Assembly: GCF_015354505.1 (NCBI RefSeq)
Contig: NZ_JACAFP010000008.1
Span: forward strand, 62,005-126,004
Source: Microbacterium sp. UFMG61
GTDB taxonomy: Bacteria; Actinomycetota; Actinomycetes; Actinomycetales; Microbacteriaceae
Direction of reading: 5' to 3'
DNA: 64,000 nt
Positions within the stretch are counted from its first letter, which is position 1. Each line of letters begins with the position of its first letter. The position numbers were made by a program, and so were the translations under genes. Below, in pieces: positions 45,823-54,811 of the stretch. Below the pieces are notes generated by a model. The model was not told the origin of the DNA, made no database searches, and saw only the letters and a program-made list of their open reading frames with translations.

Positions 45823-46812
45823 TCAGAATCCCTCCGCCTCCCGCGGAGTGTAGGCGCTCTCGAGTGCCCCGATCTCGGAGGGCTCGAGGCGGATGCCGGT
45901 CGCGGCGACGGCATCCGCGATGTGGCTCGCCTTCGTGGCACCCACGATCGGCGCGGTGACGGCCGACTGCTGGGCGACCCAGGCCAGCGCGATCTGCGCG
46001 CGGGAGACTCCCCGCCCCTCGGCGACGCGCGCGACGGCCTCGACGATCGCCCGGTTCGAGTCCTCCTCTCGGCGATAGAGCGTCTTGCCGAAGGCATCTG
46101 TCTCGGTGCGCGCGGTCGTCTCATCCCAGTCGCGCGTGAGCTTGCCTCGGGCGAGAGGCGACCACGGCAGCACGCCGACACCCGAGTCGAGACAGTACGG
46201 GTGCATCTCCCGCTCCTCCTCGCGCTGCAGCAGGTTGTACTGATCCTGCATCGAGACGAAGGGTGTCCACCCGTTCTGCGCGGCGACATGCTGGGCCTTG
46301 GCGAACTGCCAGGCCCACATCGACGAGGCGCCGATGTACCGGGCCTTGCCCGAGCGGACGACGTCGTGCAGCGCCTGCATGGTCTCTTCGATGGGCGTCT
46401 CGGGGTCCCAGCGGTGGATCTGGTAGAGGTCGACATGGTCGGTGCCGAGTTGCATCAGGCTCGCGTCGATGCCGGAGAGGATGTGCGCGCGGCTGAGTCC
46501 GGCCTGATTGGCGCCGGGGCCCATGCGCCCATGGACCTTGGTCGCGATGACGATCTCGTCGCGCTGAGCGAAGTCGGCGAGTGCGCGCCCCACGATCTCC
46601 TCGCTGGTCCCGTCGGAATAGACGTCGGCCGTGTCGAAGGTGGTGATCCCGGCCTCGAGGGCCTGCTTGATGAGCGGGCGGCTGGTCTCTTCGTCGAGAG
46701 TCCACCCGTGCGCTCCGCGATCGGCGACGCCGAAGCTCATGCATCCGAGCACGATCTTCGAGATCTTCAGGCCGGAGCGGCCGAGCCGCACGCTGTCAGA
46801 AGTGTCGAGCAT
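45823..46812 (-). CDS. Aldo/keto reductase
   Basis: A NADPH-dependent oxidoreductase of 329 residues. The catalytic tetrad is Asp60 (FDTADVY), Tyr65, Lys92 (IATKVHG) and His133 (YQIHRWD). It contains LGRSGLKISKIVLGCMSFG, typical of AKR13-like enzymes. The ATG at 46812 is preceded by AGGAGA. It ends PREAEGF. It stands alone, convergent with the SIP gene. The substrate is unknown. Confidence 0.92.
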   Translation of the reverse strand: MLDTSDSVRLGRSGLKISKIVLGCMSFGVADRGAHGWTLDEETSRPLIKQALEAGITTFDTADVYSDGTSEEIVGRALADFAQRDEIVIATKVHGRMGPGANQAGLSRAHILSGIDASLMQLGTDHVDLYQIHRWDPETPIEETMQALHDVVRSGKARYIGASSMWAWQFAKAQHVAAQNGWTPFVSMQDQYNLLQREEEREMHPYCLDSGVGVLPWSPLARGKLTRDWDETTARTETDAFGKTLYRREEDSNRAIVEAVARVAEGRGVSRAQIALAWVAQQSAVTAPIVGATKASHIADAVAATGIRLEPSEIGALESAYTPREAEGF

Positions 46813-47105
46813 CCGTTTTCTCCTCGCATCGTCGGGTGGGGGTGTGTCGATGCTCTCACGCCTCGGGGAGTGCAGTCGGTGAGATGTTTCGTCTTCCGCG
46901 TCATGAAACGGCGGAATCCGCGTCCTGATCAATGGCGGTGCGACATCGGACTCGTGATCTGACGTCGTGTCGCCGCGTGGACGGCACGGGTGTTCCGGGG
47001 GGAGCCCCGTCGTCGTTCGCGATCAGAGGTGGCGGGCGTCGTGGGGGCCCCGCCACCTCACCCTCCCGACTGCGGCACATCGGGATGTCGCGACTTCTCC
47101 GCTCG

Positions 47106-47477
47106 TCAGACTGCCGAAGAGCCCGCCACAGCGCCTCCCGAGGCCTGTGCGCGCTCGCGTCCGCGCTTGCAGATCCACGTCATGGAGTACGCGACGACGA
47201 GCGCCGCGACGATGTAGAGCGTGACCCACAGGCCGCCCTCAGGATCGAGGGCGAACTGCACCGACTCGTCGGCCTGGGCGTTCTTGCGACCGCCGCCGAG
47301 CACGAGGAACCAGAACAGGCCGAACAGCAGCGAGGCGATCGTGGCCACCCACGCGAAGAAGCCGCCGACCGAGTAGCGACGGAGCACAGTGAACAGCACG
47401 GCGAGGAACAGCACGAGGATGTGCCCGCCGACGATCGCGAGGAACGTGGGGTCCTGAACAGCGAGAGCGAAGTCCAT
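47106..47477 (-). CDS. Three-helix membrane protein of unknown function
   Basis: A 123-residue protein with three predicted transmembrane helices (about 13-33, 39-61 and 84-105) and a basic tail ending AGSSAV. It starts MDFALAVQDPTFLAIVGGH, with an AAGG-type ribosome site a few bases before the ATG. I do not recognise it. It stands alone between the aldo/keto reductase gene and the small acidic protein genes; 46813-47105 upstream holds nothing I can support. Confidence 0.65.
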   Translation of the reverse strand: MDFALAVQDPTFLAIVGGHILVLFLAVLFTVLRRYSVGGFFAWVATIASLLFGLFWFLVLGGGRKNAQADESVQFALDPEGGLWVTLYIVAALVVAYSMTWICKRGRERAQASGGAVAGSSAV

Positions 47478-47681
47478 GGGGAGCCTTTCGAGGAGTCGAG
47501 TGCGTCGCGCGAGCGGTCGTCGCGCGTCCTTCTCCTAAGACGAGAGGACTGCCCGCGGTGTGACAGATCCGATCGCCACGGGCGGGAATCCTCCTCGCCC
47601 TGAACCGAGCTGTCAACCGCCCTGCGCTCGCCGCAGAACCGAGGGATCATGGGCAACTCGGAAACGAACTCAGGAGGCACC

Positions 47682-47918
47682 ATGACGAACATCGATGCAT
47701 TCGCGAACAGTCTGCCGCCGGAGATGCCGGGCATCCCTCCGGTCGACGGCTTCACCGACGGCACCTTCCCCACCGACACCGAGGCGCCCGAGACCCAGGG
47801 AGAGGATCCGCTCGAGGCGGAGTTGGGCGAAGACGGACAGGGAGATCTCGCACCCGAGGACGACCCGGATGCCGCCAGCGGCGATGCGCCCCGTGACCTG
47901 AGGGACGGCACCGAGTGA
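47682..47918 (+). CDS. Small acidic protein
   Basis: A 78-residue strongly acidic protein starting MTNIDAFANSLPPEMPG, with a Pro-rich first part and a D/E-rich second part (LEAELGEDGQGDLAPEDDPD). An ideal AGGAGG ribosome site lies six bases before the ATG, so it is well translated. No transmembrane helix or signal is seen; likely intrinsically disordered and cytoplasmic. Its stop overlaps the next start by four bases (GTGA). Function unknown. Confidence 0.7.
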   Translation: MTNIDAFANSLPPEMPGIPPVDGFTDGTFPTDTEAPETQGEDPLEAELGEDGQGDLAPEDDPDAASGDAPRDLRDGTE

Positions 47919-48163
47919 GCGGCGGAGCAGGACCCGAGGCGAGCGACGCCGAGAAGCGCATCGCCGAGCAGATGAAGGAGCGGGGCGCAGAGGATCCGCA
48001 TCTCGTCCAGGGCATCCCGGCCGGAGGCGGTGGAGCCGATTCCGGGCCCGCCGAAGCGGTGCGGGTGGAGCCGGATTCGTGGGATGAGAACGCCGAAGGC
48101 GTCGACACCGAGCAGTCGGTGCACAATGACGAGCCGGGCGTCGGCCCGCGCGGCGCGGACTGA
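47915..48163 (+). CDS. Small acidic protein coupled to its upstream neighbour
   Basis: An 82-residue protein with a GTG start overlapping the previous stop (GTGA). It starts SGGAGPEASDAEKRIAEQMK, then a Gly/Ala stretch and an acidic end (WDENAEGVDTEQSVHNDEP). It is probably disordered, with a short helix at the front. Function unknown. A hairpin terminator follows at 48172-48213. Confidence 0.62.
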   Translation: MSGGAGPEASDAEKRIAEQMKERGAEDPHLVQGIPAGGGGADSGPAEAVRVEPDSWDENAEGVDTEQSVHNDEPGVGPRGAD

Positions 48164-48171
48164 TCTCGAGG

Positions 48172-48213
48172 GGCTTCGAGCCTGTCGCGTCGACGTCGAC
48201 AGGCCGGAGCCCC
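48172..48213. terminator. Terminator hairpin before arr
   Basis: GGGGCTTCGAGCCTGTCG pairs with CGACAGGCCGGAGCCCC (one bulge) around the CGTCGA loop. It separates the small acidic protein operon from arr. Confidence 0.65.
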
Positions 48214-48225
48214 ACCACACGTAGG

Positions 48226-48642
48226 ATGCTGCGCGTGACCGACGTACTGGATGACGGACCCTTCTTCCACGGGACCAAGGCCGACCTCAGACCGGGTGAT
48301 CTGCTGACCGCCGGATTCCCCTCGAACTACCGCCCCGAGATCGTGATGAATCACATCTACTTCACGGCGGTGGCCGACGGCGCCGGCCTTGCGGCCGAGC
48401 TCGCTCCCGGCGACCGCGAGCCGCGCGTCTACGAGGTCGAGGTCACGGGTGAGTTCGAGAACGACCCGAACGTGACCGACAAGAAGTTCCCCGGCAACCC
48501 GACCCGTTCGTACCGCAGCAGCGAGCCGCTGCGGGTGATCCGCGAGGTGCACGACTGGACGCGCCTGGCTCCCGAGGCGCTCGCCGCATGGCGCGAACGG
48601 CTGGCCGTGATCCGCGACGAGCGCGGCGAGATCATCAACTGA
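48226..48642 (+). CDS. arr: Rifamycin ADP-ribosyltransferase (Arr)
   Basis: It transfers ADP-ribose from NAD+ to the ansa hydroxyl of rifampicin and so inactivates it. The 138-residue protein matches the Arr family from FFHGTKADLRPGDLL to NPTRSYRSSEPLRVI. The catalytic trio His15, Tyr45 and Asp80 has exactly the spacing of Arr-ms His19, Tyr49, Asp84 (30 and 35 residues apart). ATG 48226 or a GTG nine bases later could start it. It is followed by the Pr6Pr gene, convergent and overlapping by eight bases. No mobile element is adjacent, so it looks chromosomal, as in many actinobacteria. Confidence 0.93.
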   Translation: MLRVTDVLDDGPFFHGTKADLRPGDLLTAGFPSNYRPEIVMNHIYFTAVADGAGLAAELAPGDREPRVYEVEVTGEFENDPNVTDKKFPGNPTRSYRSSEPLRVIREVHDWTRLAPEALAAWRERLAVIRDERGEIIN

Positions 48643-49402
48643 CCGCTCGTGCGCTCCGACGCACGAGAGCCGCGAGTACGCGGTCGATCACGACGAACAC
48701 CAGGCCGACGAGGATGAGTGCCACGGTCAGCGCCACGACCCATTGGGCGACACCGCCGATTCCGAGAGCACCCACGTCCATGAACGGGTAGGGATAGGTC
48801 TGTCCCGGGTAGAACTCCCCGCCGAGTGCTCCGTAGCCGAAGGCCCAGCCGAGGTAGGCGTAGGGGATGAGCATCCACAGCAGCGGGTCGGTCCAGCGGA
48901 AGGATCCCTTGGGCACGAACAGCATCCAGTCTGCGATCAGCAGGATCGGTGTGACGATGTGGATGAGGTTGTCGGTGAGCGAGAACACGTCGGTGTCGCC
49001 GTCGGCGAACCGCGTCGGCACCAGGACCACCAGATAGATCAGCATCGTCACCGTGATCGCCATCATCACCGCACCGCTCACACGCGGGCTCGGAGTCGAG
49101 GTGCCGACCGGCCCACTGCGCCGCAGGTCGCGCACCGTGCGGACGATGAGCAGCAGCATCCACGCGAGGCAGAGCAGGTTGCTGACCATCGTGTAGAAGA
49201 GGAAGACCGTCCAGTCCGGCTGTTCGGTCAGGAGGTCGGCGTGGCGGATCGCACCGGTGGCGATGACGAGCACGGCGAGGATCCGGTACGCGAGTGCGAT
49301 CGGTCGCGAGTTCACGGCGGCGAAGGCGAACAGCGGCGCGCGCGGCGCCTCGGCGATCGGGTGTGCGGAAGCCGCGGACGGAGAGACGACGGCTTTCGAC
49401 AT
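48635..49402 (-). CDS. Pr6Pr family membrane protein
   Basis: A 255-residue membrane protein with six predicted helices (about 36-53, 68-90, 112-132, 146-168, 180-198 and 218-243). It contains FYTMVSNLLCLAWML, DNLIHIVTPILLIADWMLFVPKG and YPYPFMDVGALG, the signatures of the Pr6Pr (FAR-17a/AIG1-like) group. Function is unknown. Its 3' end overlaps arr on the opposite strand by eight bases. Confidence 0.85.
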   Translation of the reverse strand: MSKAVVSPSAASAHPIAEAPRAPLFAFAAVNSRPIALAYRILAVLVIATGAIRHADLLTEQPDWTVFLFYTMVSNLLCLAWMLLLIVRTVRDLRRSGPVGTSTPSPRVSGAVMMAITVTMLIYLVVLVPTRFADGDTDVFSLTDNLIHIVTPILLIADWMLFVPKGSFRWTDPLLWMLIPYAYLGWAFGYGALGGEFYPGQTYPYPFMDVGALGIGGVAQWVVALTVALILVGLVFVVIDRVLAALVRRSARAVS

Positions 49403-49442
49403 ACTTCGAGGCTACGCGTCCTGCAGCGTCGTCCGCGCCGGG

Positions 49443-50396
49443 TCAGCGACGTACAGGATCGGAATCCCGGTCTACGAAGCGCTCGAGCTCGCGCCGGGTG
49501 GGTGCTGCCTCCCAGTCGCCGGGCACGAGGCAGGCCATCGCACCGCAGGCGTTCGCCCGGTGCAGGATCGCCTCCGTGTCGAGTCCTTCGAGCAGCGCGC
49601 TCAGGTATCCGCTGACGAACGCATCGCCGGCGCCGACGGTGTCGACGACCTCGATCACGAAGCCGCCGGCCTCGACGACCGTGTCCGCCGTGATCACGGC
49701 GGCACCCGCGGGACCGAGCTTCACGACGGTGGTCGCGCATCCGGCATCCCGCAGCGCTGCCGCGGCATCCGCCACAGACCGCTCCGGGTACAGGATCGCG
49801 AACTCCTCCTCGCCGCCGAACACGATGTCGGAGCGCTCGGCGAGCTCACGCAGCACCGACCCCGCGACCTCCGGCGACGCGAGCGCGGAGCGGTAGTTGA
49901 TGTCGAAGCTCACGGTCGCACCGGATGCTTGCGCCCGGTCGATCGCTGCGTGCACGGCGTCCCGCGCGGTGTCGGACAGCAGGGGAGTGATCCCGGTGAT
50001 GTGCAGCAGCGAGGCACCTTCGACCCAGCCCTCGGGCAGGTCCTCGGGGCGCAGGCGGGATCCGGCGGATCCGGCGCGGTAGTAGTGCACGGCGGTGGAT
50101 GATGCCGACGGGCGCTCCTTGACCATCAGGCCGGTGCGCGCCTCGGCGTCGATCACAGCATGCACCTGCACGCCGTCTCCGCGGATCTCGCGGGCCACGC
50201 GCTCGCCGAGAGAGTCGTCGCCGACGCGTCCGAGCCACGACACCGCCACACCGAGCCGCGCGAGCCCGATCGCCACGTTGCTCTCGGCGCCGCCGATGCC
50301 GAAGGCCATCGCGTTCGCGTGCCGCAGCGAGCCGATCTCGGTCGTGCGCACGAGCGCCATGGTCTCGCCGAGTGTGACGACAGACGGCGAGGTCAT
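49443..50396 (-). CDS. kdgK: 2-keto-3-deoxygluconate kinase (PfkB family)
   Basis: It phosphorylates KDG to KDPG. The 317-residue protein has the PfkB pattern: LGETMALVRT, GGAESNVAIGLARLG, FDINYRSALAS and the C-terminal DTVGAGDAFVSGY with the catalytic Asp. KDG kinase is chosen over other PfkB sugars because the gene overlaps eda by four bases (ATGA) in an operon with mannonate dehydratase. It is the last gene of the sugar-acid operon. Confidence 0.9.
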   Translation of the reverse strand: MTSPSVVTLGETMALVRTTEIGSLRHANAMAFGIGGAESNVAIGLARLGVAVSWLGRVGDDSLGERVAREIRGDGVQVHAVIDAEARTGLMVKERPSASSTAVHYYRAGSAGSRLRPEDLPEGWVEGASLLHITGITPLLSDTARDAVHAAIDRAQASGATVSFDINYRSALASPEVAGSVLRELAERSDIVFGGEEEFAILYPERSVADAAAALRDAGCATTVVKLGPAGAAVITADTVVEAGGFVIEVVDTVGAGDAFVSGYLSALLEGLDTEAILHRANACGAMACLVPGDWEAAPTRRELERFVDRDSDPVRR

Positions 50397-51061
50397 GCAG
50401 TGCTCCGTGCGCAGACCTCGACGAACGCGGCGGCACGCTCGCGCAGCGCACCGAGGTCGCCTCCGCCGAAGGCGTCGCCGAGCAGCGGACCGCCGACGCT
50501 CACGGCCACCGCGCCGGCACGCAGCCAGGCGTCGGCGCCGGCGAGGTCGACGCCGCCCGAGGGCACTGCGACGAGGTCGGGGAACGGTCCACGGAGATCC
50601 TTGAGGTACGAGGGGCCCACCTGCCCTGCGGGGAACACCTTCACGGCAGACGCACCCGCAGACCAGGATGCGAACAGCTCGGTCGGCGTGAGCCCGCCCG
50701 GGACGATCGGCACACCGGCATCCGTCGCCTGAGTGACGAAGTCGGTCGACGTGATCGGCGTCACGATGTAGGCCGCGCCCACTTCGATCGCCCGTGCCAG
50801 ATCATCGGTGTTCGTCACGGTGCCGATGCCGAGGTCGATCGTGTCGCCGAACCGCGCGAGCAGGTTAGGGAAGTGCGCGAACGTGCCTGGCGTGGTCAGC
50901 GTCAGCTCGACGCTGCGGATGCCGGCGTCGACCAGCACGTCGAGCACGGCGTCGTAGTCCTCCGCCCGCTTCGCACGGGCGACGACGATCAGGCGGGAGT
51001 CGACCGTGCGCGGCGACAGGGCGACCCGGCGCGGCTCACCAGTCATGGCCTCACCAGTCAT
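50393..51061 (-). CDS. eda: KDPG aldolase
   Basis: It splits 2-keto-3-deoxy-6-phosphogluconate into pyruvate and glyceraldehyde-3-phosphate. The 222-residue protein has the Schiff-base lysine Lys141 in [12 protein letters not shown] and the general base Glu52 in [10 protein letters not shown]. The start is ambiguous: ATG 51061 overlaps the manD stop by 11 bp, or a second ATG at 51046 may be used. A 14-bp direct repeat at 51035-51063 duplicated this start region in frame (MTGEAMTGE). Confidence 0.9.
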   Translation of the reverse strand: MTGEAMTGEPRRVALSPRTVDSRLIVVARAKRAEDYDAVLDVLVDAGIRSVELTLTTPGTFAHFPNLLARFGDTIDLGIGTVTNTDDLARAIEVGAAYIVTPITSTDFVTQATDAGVPIVPGGLTPTELFASWSAGASAVKVFPAGQVGPSYLKDLRGPFPDLVAVPSGGVDLAGADAWLRAGAVAVSVGGPLLGDAFGGGDLGALRERAAAFVEVCARSTA

Positions 51062-52277
51062 GGACCGTCCCGTCGAGCAGACGGTTCACCGGCAGGTAGG
51101 CCTTGGTGTACTCGTGGCCGGCCGCGGCATCCTCATCGAGATCGACACCGAGCCCGGGCTTGTCGCCGGGGTGCAGGAAGCCCTTGTCGAACGTGAACGA
51201 GGTCTGGAACACCTCGAGCGTCTGCTCGTTGTGGGGCATGTACTCCTGGATGCCGAAGTTGTGGATCGCGAGGTCGAGGTGCAGCGCCGCGGCCATGCCG
51301 ACGGGCGAGATGTCGGTCGGGCCGTGGATGCCCGACTTGATGCCGTAGATCGCGGCGAAGTCGAGCAGCTTCTTCATGGCCGTGATGCCGCCGGTGTGGG
51401 TGACCGCCGAGCGCACGTAGTCGATCAGACGCTCGGTGATGAGGGTCTGGTAGTCGAAGACCGAGTTGAAGACCTCGCCGATCGCGAGCGGCGTCGTCGA
51501 GTGCTGGCGCACCAGGCGCAGCGCGGTCTGGTCTTCACCCGGGGTGCAGTCCTCGAGCCAGAACAGGTCGTAGGGCTCGATGTCCTTCGCGAAGCGCGCA
51601 GCTTCGATCGGCGACATCCGGTGGTGTCCGTCGTGCAGGATGCGCAGGTCGGTGCCGAAGTCCTCGCGGATCTTCGAGAAGATCCCGGGCATGTGGTTGA
51701 GGTAGTTGCGGGTGTCCCAGGTCTCTTCGCTGGGGCGGTCGCCCGAACGCTTGGCGGGCTCGTAGTCGTAGCGCACGCCGGGGCCGGTCGACGAGACGCC
51801 GTAGATCTGGCCGAGGCCGGGCACGCCGGTCTGCACGCGCACGGCGGTGTAGCCGAGCTCCTCATAGCCGGCGATCGCGTTCTTGAGCGCGGCGTAGTCG
51901 GTGCCGGAGGCGTGGGCGTAGACGCGGACGCCCTCGCGGCTCGCACCGCCGAGCAGCTGGTACAGCGGCATCCCGGCCTTCTTCGCCTTGATGTCCCACA
52001 GCGCCATGTCGACCGCGGCGATCGCGGCCATGGTCACCGGGCCGCGACGCCAGTACGGTCCGCGGTAGAGGTACTGCCAGGTGTCTTCGATGCGGTCCTC
52101 GTCGCGGCCGACGAGCATCGATGCCACGTGATCGGAGAGGTACGAGGCGACGGCGAGCTCGCGACCGTTGAGCGTGGCGTCGCCCAGGCCGACGATGCCG
52201 TCGGAGGTCGTGATCTTGAGCGTGACGAAGTTGCGTCCGGGGCTGGTGATGTTGACGTCGACGATCTCGATGGTCAT
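51051..52277 (-). CDS. manD: Mannonate dehydratase, ManD-type enolase superfamily
   Basis: It dehydrates D-mannonate to 2-keto-3-deoxygluconate. The 408-residue protein starts [17 protein letters not shown] and ends LLDGTVHDW, both typical of ManD. Metal ligands lie in [17 protein letters not shown] and AIGEVFNS; catalytic regions include [17 protein letters not shown] precedes the ATG. ManD family members differ in efficiency and some act on D-gluconate, so substrate certainty is moderate. Neighbouring uxuB supports mannonate. Confidence 0.9.
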   Translation of the reverse strand: MTIEIVDVNITSPGRNFVTLKITTSDGIVGLGDATLNGRELAVASYLSDHVASMLVGRDEDRIEDTWQYLYRGPYWRRGPVTMAAIAAVDMALWDIKAKKAGMPLYQLLGGASREGVRVYAHASGTDYAALKNAIAGYEELGYTAVRVQTGVPGLGQIYGVSSTGPGVRYDYEPAKRSGDRPSEETWDTRNYLNHMPGIFSKIREDFGTDLRILHDGHHRMSPIEAARFAKDIEPYDLFWLEDCTPGEDQTALRLVRQHSTTPLAIGEVFNSVFDYQTLITERLIDYVRSAVTHTGGITAMKKLLDFAAIYGIKSGIHGPTDISPVGMAAALHLDLAIHNFGIQEYMPHNEQTLEVFQTSFTFDKGFLHPGDKPGLGVDLDEDAAAGHEYTKAYLPVNRLLDGTVHDW

Positions 52278-52308
52278 GTCGTTCTCCTGAGGATGCGGGG
52301 CGAGGTGC

Positions 52309-52339
52309 GGGGTGCGGACGCGCGTCGCGTCCGCACCCC
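52309..52339 (-). terminator. Hairpin between transporter and manD
   Basis: Perfect 14-bp arms GGGGTGCGGACGCG (52309-52322) and CGCGTCCGCACCCC (52326-52339). No T-run follows on the minus strand, so it may be a processing or attenuation structure rather than a full terminator. Confidence 0.5.
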
Positions 52340-52360
52340 TGGTCGTGATGTGCGAGGCGA

Positions 52361-53752
52361 TCAGATCGCGTCGCGGGGGTCGGTCAGGTCGCGGCCGGCG
52401 ACCTCGGGCATCCAGATCGAGGCGATCAGTGCGCTCAGCGTGAAGATGAACAGCATGATGATGATCGGGATGAACGAGCCGGTGGCGGCCGAGACCCAGG
52501 CGGCGGCGATGACGGGGCCCGCGCCGGTCGCGATGATGGCCGCGATCTCACGTGCCATGGCCGTGAACGTGTACCGGTTGCGCGCACCGAACAGCTCGGG
52601 CAGCGTGAGGTTCTCGAGCGACGCGAAGCTCATCACCGCGAGGTTGTGCAGCACGACGTAGCCGATGAAGACCTGCAGCGTGACACCGCTGCTGATCATG
52701 AGCATGGTCGGGACGATGACGATCAGTGCGACGACCGCCCACACCATGTACATGCGCTTGCGGCCGAAGCGGTCACCCAGCCAGCCCGAGAGCGGCACCG
52801 TGATGAAGGCGACGAGCGACGAGACGATCACGGCGTTGACGCCGATCGAGCGGTCGAGCAGCAGCACGACGGTGATGTAGCTGATCAGGTACGTCTGGAT
52901 CATGCCGGAGTTGCCGGCCTGACCGAAGCGCAGCAGCAGGGCGATCGAGAACGCCTTCCAGGGCTTGCGGTTCATCGCCTCGAGGGTGCGGATGTCGTTG
53001 GTCTCGGTGGCGAGCTGGATCGTCTCCTCGCGGGACAGCGCCTTGCCGTCGACGACGTCGTCGCGCTCCTCGAAGACCGGGGTCTCCTTGAGGTTGAAGC
53101 GCACCCAGATCGCGAAGAGCATGATGATCGCGCTGCCGATGAACGGGATGCGCCATGCCCAGTCGATGACTTCCTGCTCGCTGTAGGCGACGAGCAGGAT
53201 CGCCCAGATGCCCGACGCGAGCAGGGTGCCGCAGTTGGTGCCGAGGGCGACGAGCGAGGCGATGATGCCTCGGCGCTTGGCCGGTGCGTACTCGGCCAGC
53301 ATGACGCCGGCGCCCGAGATCTCGGCGCCCGCACCGAAGCCCTGCGCGATGCGCAGCAGCACGAGCAGGATCGGCGCGAGCACGCCCACCTGGTTGTACG
53401 TGGGCAGGAAGCCGATGAGGGTGGTCGCGAGACCCATCAGGAGGATCGTGTAGAACAGCACCTTCGTGCGGCCGGTCTTGTCACCGAGGCGCGCGAAGAA
53501 GAAGGCGCCGACCGGGCGGGCGACGTAGCCGACGCCGTAGGTGGCCATCGCGGCGACGACCGCGACAGCCGGGTTCTCCGACGAGAAGAACAGGTCGGCG
53601 AAGACGAGAGCGGCTGCCAGCGAGTAGAGCTGGTAATCCATGAACTCGAGGGCCGTGCCGAGCCATCCGGAGATGGCGGCGCGCACGAGGTCTTTGACCG
53701 ACCTCTTCTCGGTGGGATCGGCGGCCGTGGCCGTCGTCTGCGGTTCTGACAT
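52361..53752 (-). CDS. MFS transporter, metabolite:H+ symporter (MHS) group
   Basis: A 463-residue sugar-acid importer candidate with 12 predicted helices. MHS-type motifs are [19 protein letters not shown] at the start of helix 1, the loop 2-3 sequence [49 protein letters not shown] and [10 protein letters not shown] in the second half. It is encoded between idnD (54-bp gap) and manD (83-bp gap, with hairpin). It probably imports a hexonate or uronate, as inferred from the operon. Confidence 0.88.
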   Translation of the reverse strand: MSEPQTTATAADPTEKRSVKDLVRAAISGWLGTALEFMDYQLYSLAAALVFADLFFSSENPAVAVVAAMATYGVGYVARPVGAFFFARLGDKTGRTKVLFYTILLMGLATTLIGFLPTYNQVGVLAPILLVLLRIAQGFGAGAEISGAGVMLAEYAPAKRRGIIASLVALGTNCGTLLASGIWAILLVAYSEQEVIDWAWRIPFIGSAIIMLFAIWVRFNLKETPVFEERDDVVDGKALSREETIQLATETNDIRTLEAMNRKPWKAFSIALLLRFGQAGNSGMIQTYLISYITVVLLLDRSIGVNAVIVSSLVAFITVPLSGWLGDRFGRKRMYMVWAVVALIVIVPTMLMISSGVTLQVFIGYVVLHNLAVMSFASLENLTLPELFGARNRYTFTAMAREIAAIIATGAGPVIAAAWVSAATGSFIPIIIMLFIFTLSALIASIWMPEVAGRDLTDPRDAI

Positions 53753-53806
53753 GGGAGGTACTCCTTCGGACCAGGAACAGGGTGAGGTGTCGGGTGGAGG
53801 GTGTCG

Positions 53807-54811
53807 CTAGAGGGACAGCAGGACCTTCGCCGAGGCCGACGAGTCGCGAGCGAGCTCGAAGGCCTGGACGGCGTCGGATGCCGGGAGGACGTGCGAGATG
53901 ACGGAGTCGAGGGCGTCGGATGCGGCGAGCAGGGCCACCGCGTCGTCGATCTCGGTGGAGAAGCGGAAGGCGCCCCGGATCGTGAGCTCCTTGGCGAGCA
54001 TCGGGGCGAGGTTCACTCCGATGTCGGCGTTCGGGAGCATGCCGACCTGCACGATCGTGCCCGCGCGGCGAGCGGCGCGGACCGCCGACGAGAGGGCGAC
54101 TCCGACGCCGGAGCATTCGAAGACCACGTCGTACGACTCGTTGTCGATGGTGTCGCGACCGACGAGCGAAACCTCGGTGGCACCGAGGGTCTTCGCGCGG
54201 TCGAGGGGCTCTTCTCGCACGTCGCTGGCGCCCGCGACGGATGCTCCCGCGTTGACGGCGGCGGCGACGACGAGGAGTCCGATGGGTCCGGCGCCGATCA
54301 CGAGCACGCGCTTGCCGGTGATGTCACCGGCAAGGTTCACAGCGTGGATCGCGACGGCCAGCGGCTCGGCGAGGGCCGCGCGCTCGAGCGGCAGCGATGC
54401 GGGCAGCACGCGGACCATGTGGTCTTCGATGATCAGCAGCTCGGATGCTCCGCCCTGGCGGTGCGGGTTCGCCGCGGCGCTGCCGAAGTAGTCGCCTCCG
54501 GGGCGCAGGTGCGGGTGAGCTTCGAGGCCCGGCGCCTCGGGACCGTAGCGCGCGGGGTGCACGGTGACGGGGGTGCCGGGTGCCAGGCGACCCGACGGGT
54601 CGAGGTCGACGACGCCCGACAGCTCGTGACCGGGGGTCAGGGGCTCGCGGATCGTGTACTCGCCGTTGGCGCCGTGGAAGTAGTAGTGCAGGTCGGATCC
54701 GCAGATGCCGACGTAGTTCACGCGGAGGCGCACCTCTCCGTCACCGGGGCTCGGGACCTCGCGGTCTTCCCAGCGGATGTCTTCCTTGCCGTGGATGGCG
54801 AGAGCCTTCAT
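53807..54811 (-). CDS. Zinc-type alcohol dehydrogenase, L-idonate/L-gulonate 5-dehydrogenase-like
   Basis: It oxidises a C5 hydroxyl of a hexonate. The 334-residue MDR protein has catalytic zinc ligands Cys37 (GICGSD), His62-Glu63 (PGHE) and Glu149 (LAEPLAVAIHAV), and the Rossmann motif VIGAGPIG. YFGSAAANPHRQGG and AEPLAVAIHA resemble IdnD. The loop at residues 84-105 has none of the four structural-zinc cysteines. The ATG overlaps the uxuB stop by four bases. Product D-fructuronate (from L-gulonate) would feed UxuB. L-idonate is the alternative substrate. Confidence 0.85.
   Translation of the reverse strand: MKALAIHGKEDIRWEDREVPSPGDGEVRLRVNYVGICGSDLHYYFHGANGEYTIREPLTPGHELSGVVDLDPSGRLAPGTPVTVHPARYGPEAPGLEAHPHLRPGGDYFGSAAANPHRQGGASELLIIEDHMVRVLPASLPLERAALAEPLAVAIHAVNLAGDITGKRVLVIGAGPIGLLVVAAAVNAGASVAGASDVREEPLDRAKTLGATEVSLVGRDTIDNESYDVVFECSGVGVALSSAVRAARRAGTIVQVGMLPNADIGVNLAPMLAKELTIRGAFRFSTEIDDAVALLAASDALDSVISHVLPASDAVQAFELARDSSASAKVLLSL

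Noticed and set aside
52646-53749. 367-residue frame opposite the MFS gene
   Set aside because: Low-complexity Asp/His/Arg shadow of the transporter. No start signals.
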